From positions 22,029,794 to 22,093,793 of the forward strand of contig OY987234.1 in the NCBI GenBank assembly GCA_963920705.1: 64,000 bases of DNA, given 5' to 3'. The notes under the pieces are model-generated. The model worked only from the letters and a program-made list of their open reading frames with translations. It did not search any database and had not been told where the DNA came from. Each line of letters starts with the position of its first letter. Positions within the stretch are counted from its first letter, which is position 1. This document shows, piece after piece, positions 62,921-64,000 of the stretch. The position numbers were made by a program, and so were the translations under genes. Source of the stretch: Odiellus spinosus. Lineage: Eukaryota; Arthropoda; Arachnida; Opiliones; Phalangiidae.

Positions 62921-64000
62921 TAGTAGGGGTCAATGTTTGACCCATAGGTCGAAGTGCATGGAAATCTATCATATTTGTGAACAGGTCAAAGTGTACAGAA
63001 TTTCGTCCGAACTCTGTTTAAAAACCCAATTAAAATATTCACAATAGAAATACAAATTAAAAACCAAAGTTGTAACTTAGTCGCTTTATCTAAAATAAGT
63101 CGGCCCTATAATTACAACATTTTGAAAACGCGATTACGACGATAATAATTATTAATAATAACACGCTTATTTGATAAAACGTTTCACAAAAAATACACCT
63201 ACTTAAAAATGTTAATTTATGGAAATTTACGCGTTTTTGATTCCCATATATATTTATATAATTTTAAATTTTTGCAGCATTTTATACATATTAAACGTTG
63301 TAATTATTCAATCTTAAAATAGTTGAAATACTATTTTCGTTGAGTAATTAAATTTATAGTAAGTTACCGGTGTATTTGGGGGGAATTCACCCCAAGATAT
63401 GAATACCATTAATTTGGTATTTTTTAAATTAATTCTTGGAGAATCATTTGTGAAAATTGAGGTAAGTATTTTTTAGTAATAACAATCAAATGTCCTAAAA
63501 TGTTTGCTTAAAGGTTAAAATTTAAGGATTTTTTTCTCCCTCCGAGGTTATTTTTTATATAATAAAATATGTTAATTTACTATAATGAGATGCAAATCGA
63601 AATTTTTCGATTCGCCGCTTTTTCTCGCAAAAAACGTCGATTTTACGTGGCATGGAAGAATTATAGAGAGATCACTCATCGAAGTTAGTGTAAAACTCCT
63701 AACAAAGAGCACGGTTTTTCTTCCCTGCACATTTTTTTTTAAATTAAAACAACATTTAACTATTACCAAAGGTCTATCACTTTATTATATATAAGTAAAC
63801 AACGCCACGTAGCTAAGTACTATCAGCAAAGGCCTAGGTAAATATACGGACAGATTCTGCGGGACTCGAGACACTCTATCGGCGTGTAATCGAGGAAATT
63901 CATTCCGGAGTTGGAAGGAGGGAAGAAAATATAGCCAAGCGCGGCCCCCCCTAAGTTCCAACACTCTCTCCCGACTTGAAAATATCGAGGAAGAGTCCAA
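62921..64000. other. Non-coding right edge
   Basis: AT-rich. The frame at 63785-64000 on the minus strand runs to the window edge and has no recognisable motif; a gene outside the window cannot be excluded. No RNA gene recognised. Confidence 0.4.

Noticed and set aside
62676-63047. Open frames on both strands near 62.8 kb
   Set aside because: Arise from a degenerate TTTGCAGATTT repeat.
63785-64000. Minus-strand frame reaching the right edge
   Set aside because: No recognisable domain; cannot be judged without flanking sequence.

Overview
This is eukaryotic, AT-rich nuclear DNA from an invertebrate animal, most likely an arthropod. Genes have many small exons and short GT-AG introns. The gene set is metazoan: basigin-type Ig receptors, bi-CRD galectins, an InaF-motif protein, ZnT5, GLMP, SCYL1, moira/SMARCC and mitochondrial pyruvate carboxylase. 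I cannot name the species or order. Exon coordinates come from reading splice sites and frames by eye. For every complete gene model the exon lengths sum to a whole number of codons.

Layout. (1) 95-1581 (+): 3' part of a gene with a Frizzled cysteine-rich domain and four LDL-receptor class A repeats. (2) 2481-6479 (+): zinc transporter ZnT5 (SLC30A5), 14 exons. (3) 9263-29035 (-): two tandem basigin-like Ig receptor genes. The upstream one (24457-29035) has six Ig domains and its own transmembrane exon. The downstream one (9263-22268) has two signal-peptide exons but only one transmembrane exon, so it probably uses two promoters. (4) 30668-34522 (+): intronless SMARCC/moira. (5) 34821-37498 (+): GLMP. 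(6) 39344-44148 (-): pyruvate carboxylase, 16 exons, 1185 aa. (7) 45270-46786 and 48738-50903 (+): two tandem galectin genes, each with two CRDs. (8) 51315-55164 (-): SCYL1 pseudokinase. (9) 57208-57986 (-): InaF-motif membrane protein. (10) 58000-64000: no convincing gene; repeats only.

The rest is rich in short non-autonomous DNA transposons. Three copies of a 281-292 bp foldback element carry perfect 7-bp target-site duplications. One hAT-like element has a perfect 8-bp duplication. There are also TTAA-bounded elements with AGGG ends, several elements with CAGGG termini, a dispersed palindromic repeat and a 30-bp minisatellite.

The genes do not form a pathway. Several act in the secretory or lysosomal system (ZnT5, GLMP, SCYL1), and ZnT5 and SCYL1 each have a TGACGTCA motif a short way upstream. 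The most interesting coding locus is the duplicated Ig receptor pair. Every boundary between its Ig domains is in phase 1, so cassettes can be combined freely.
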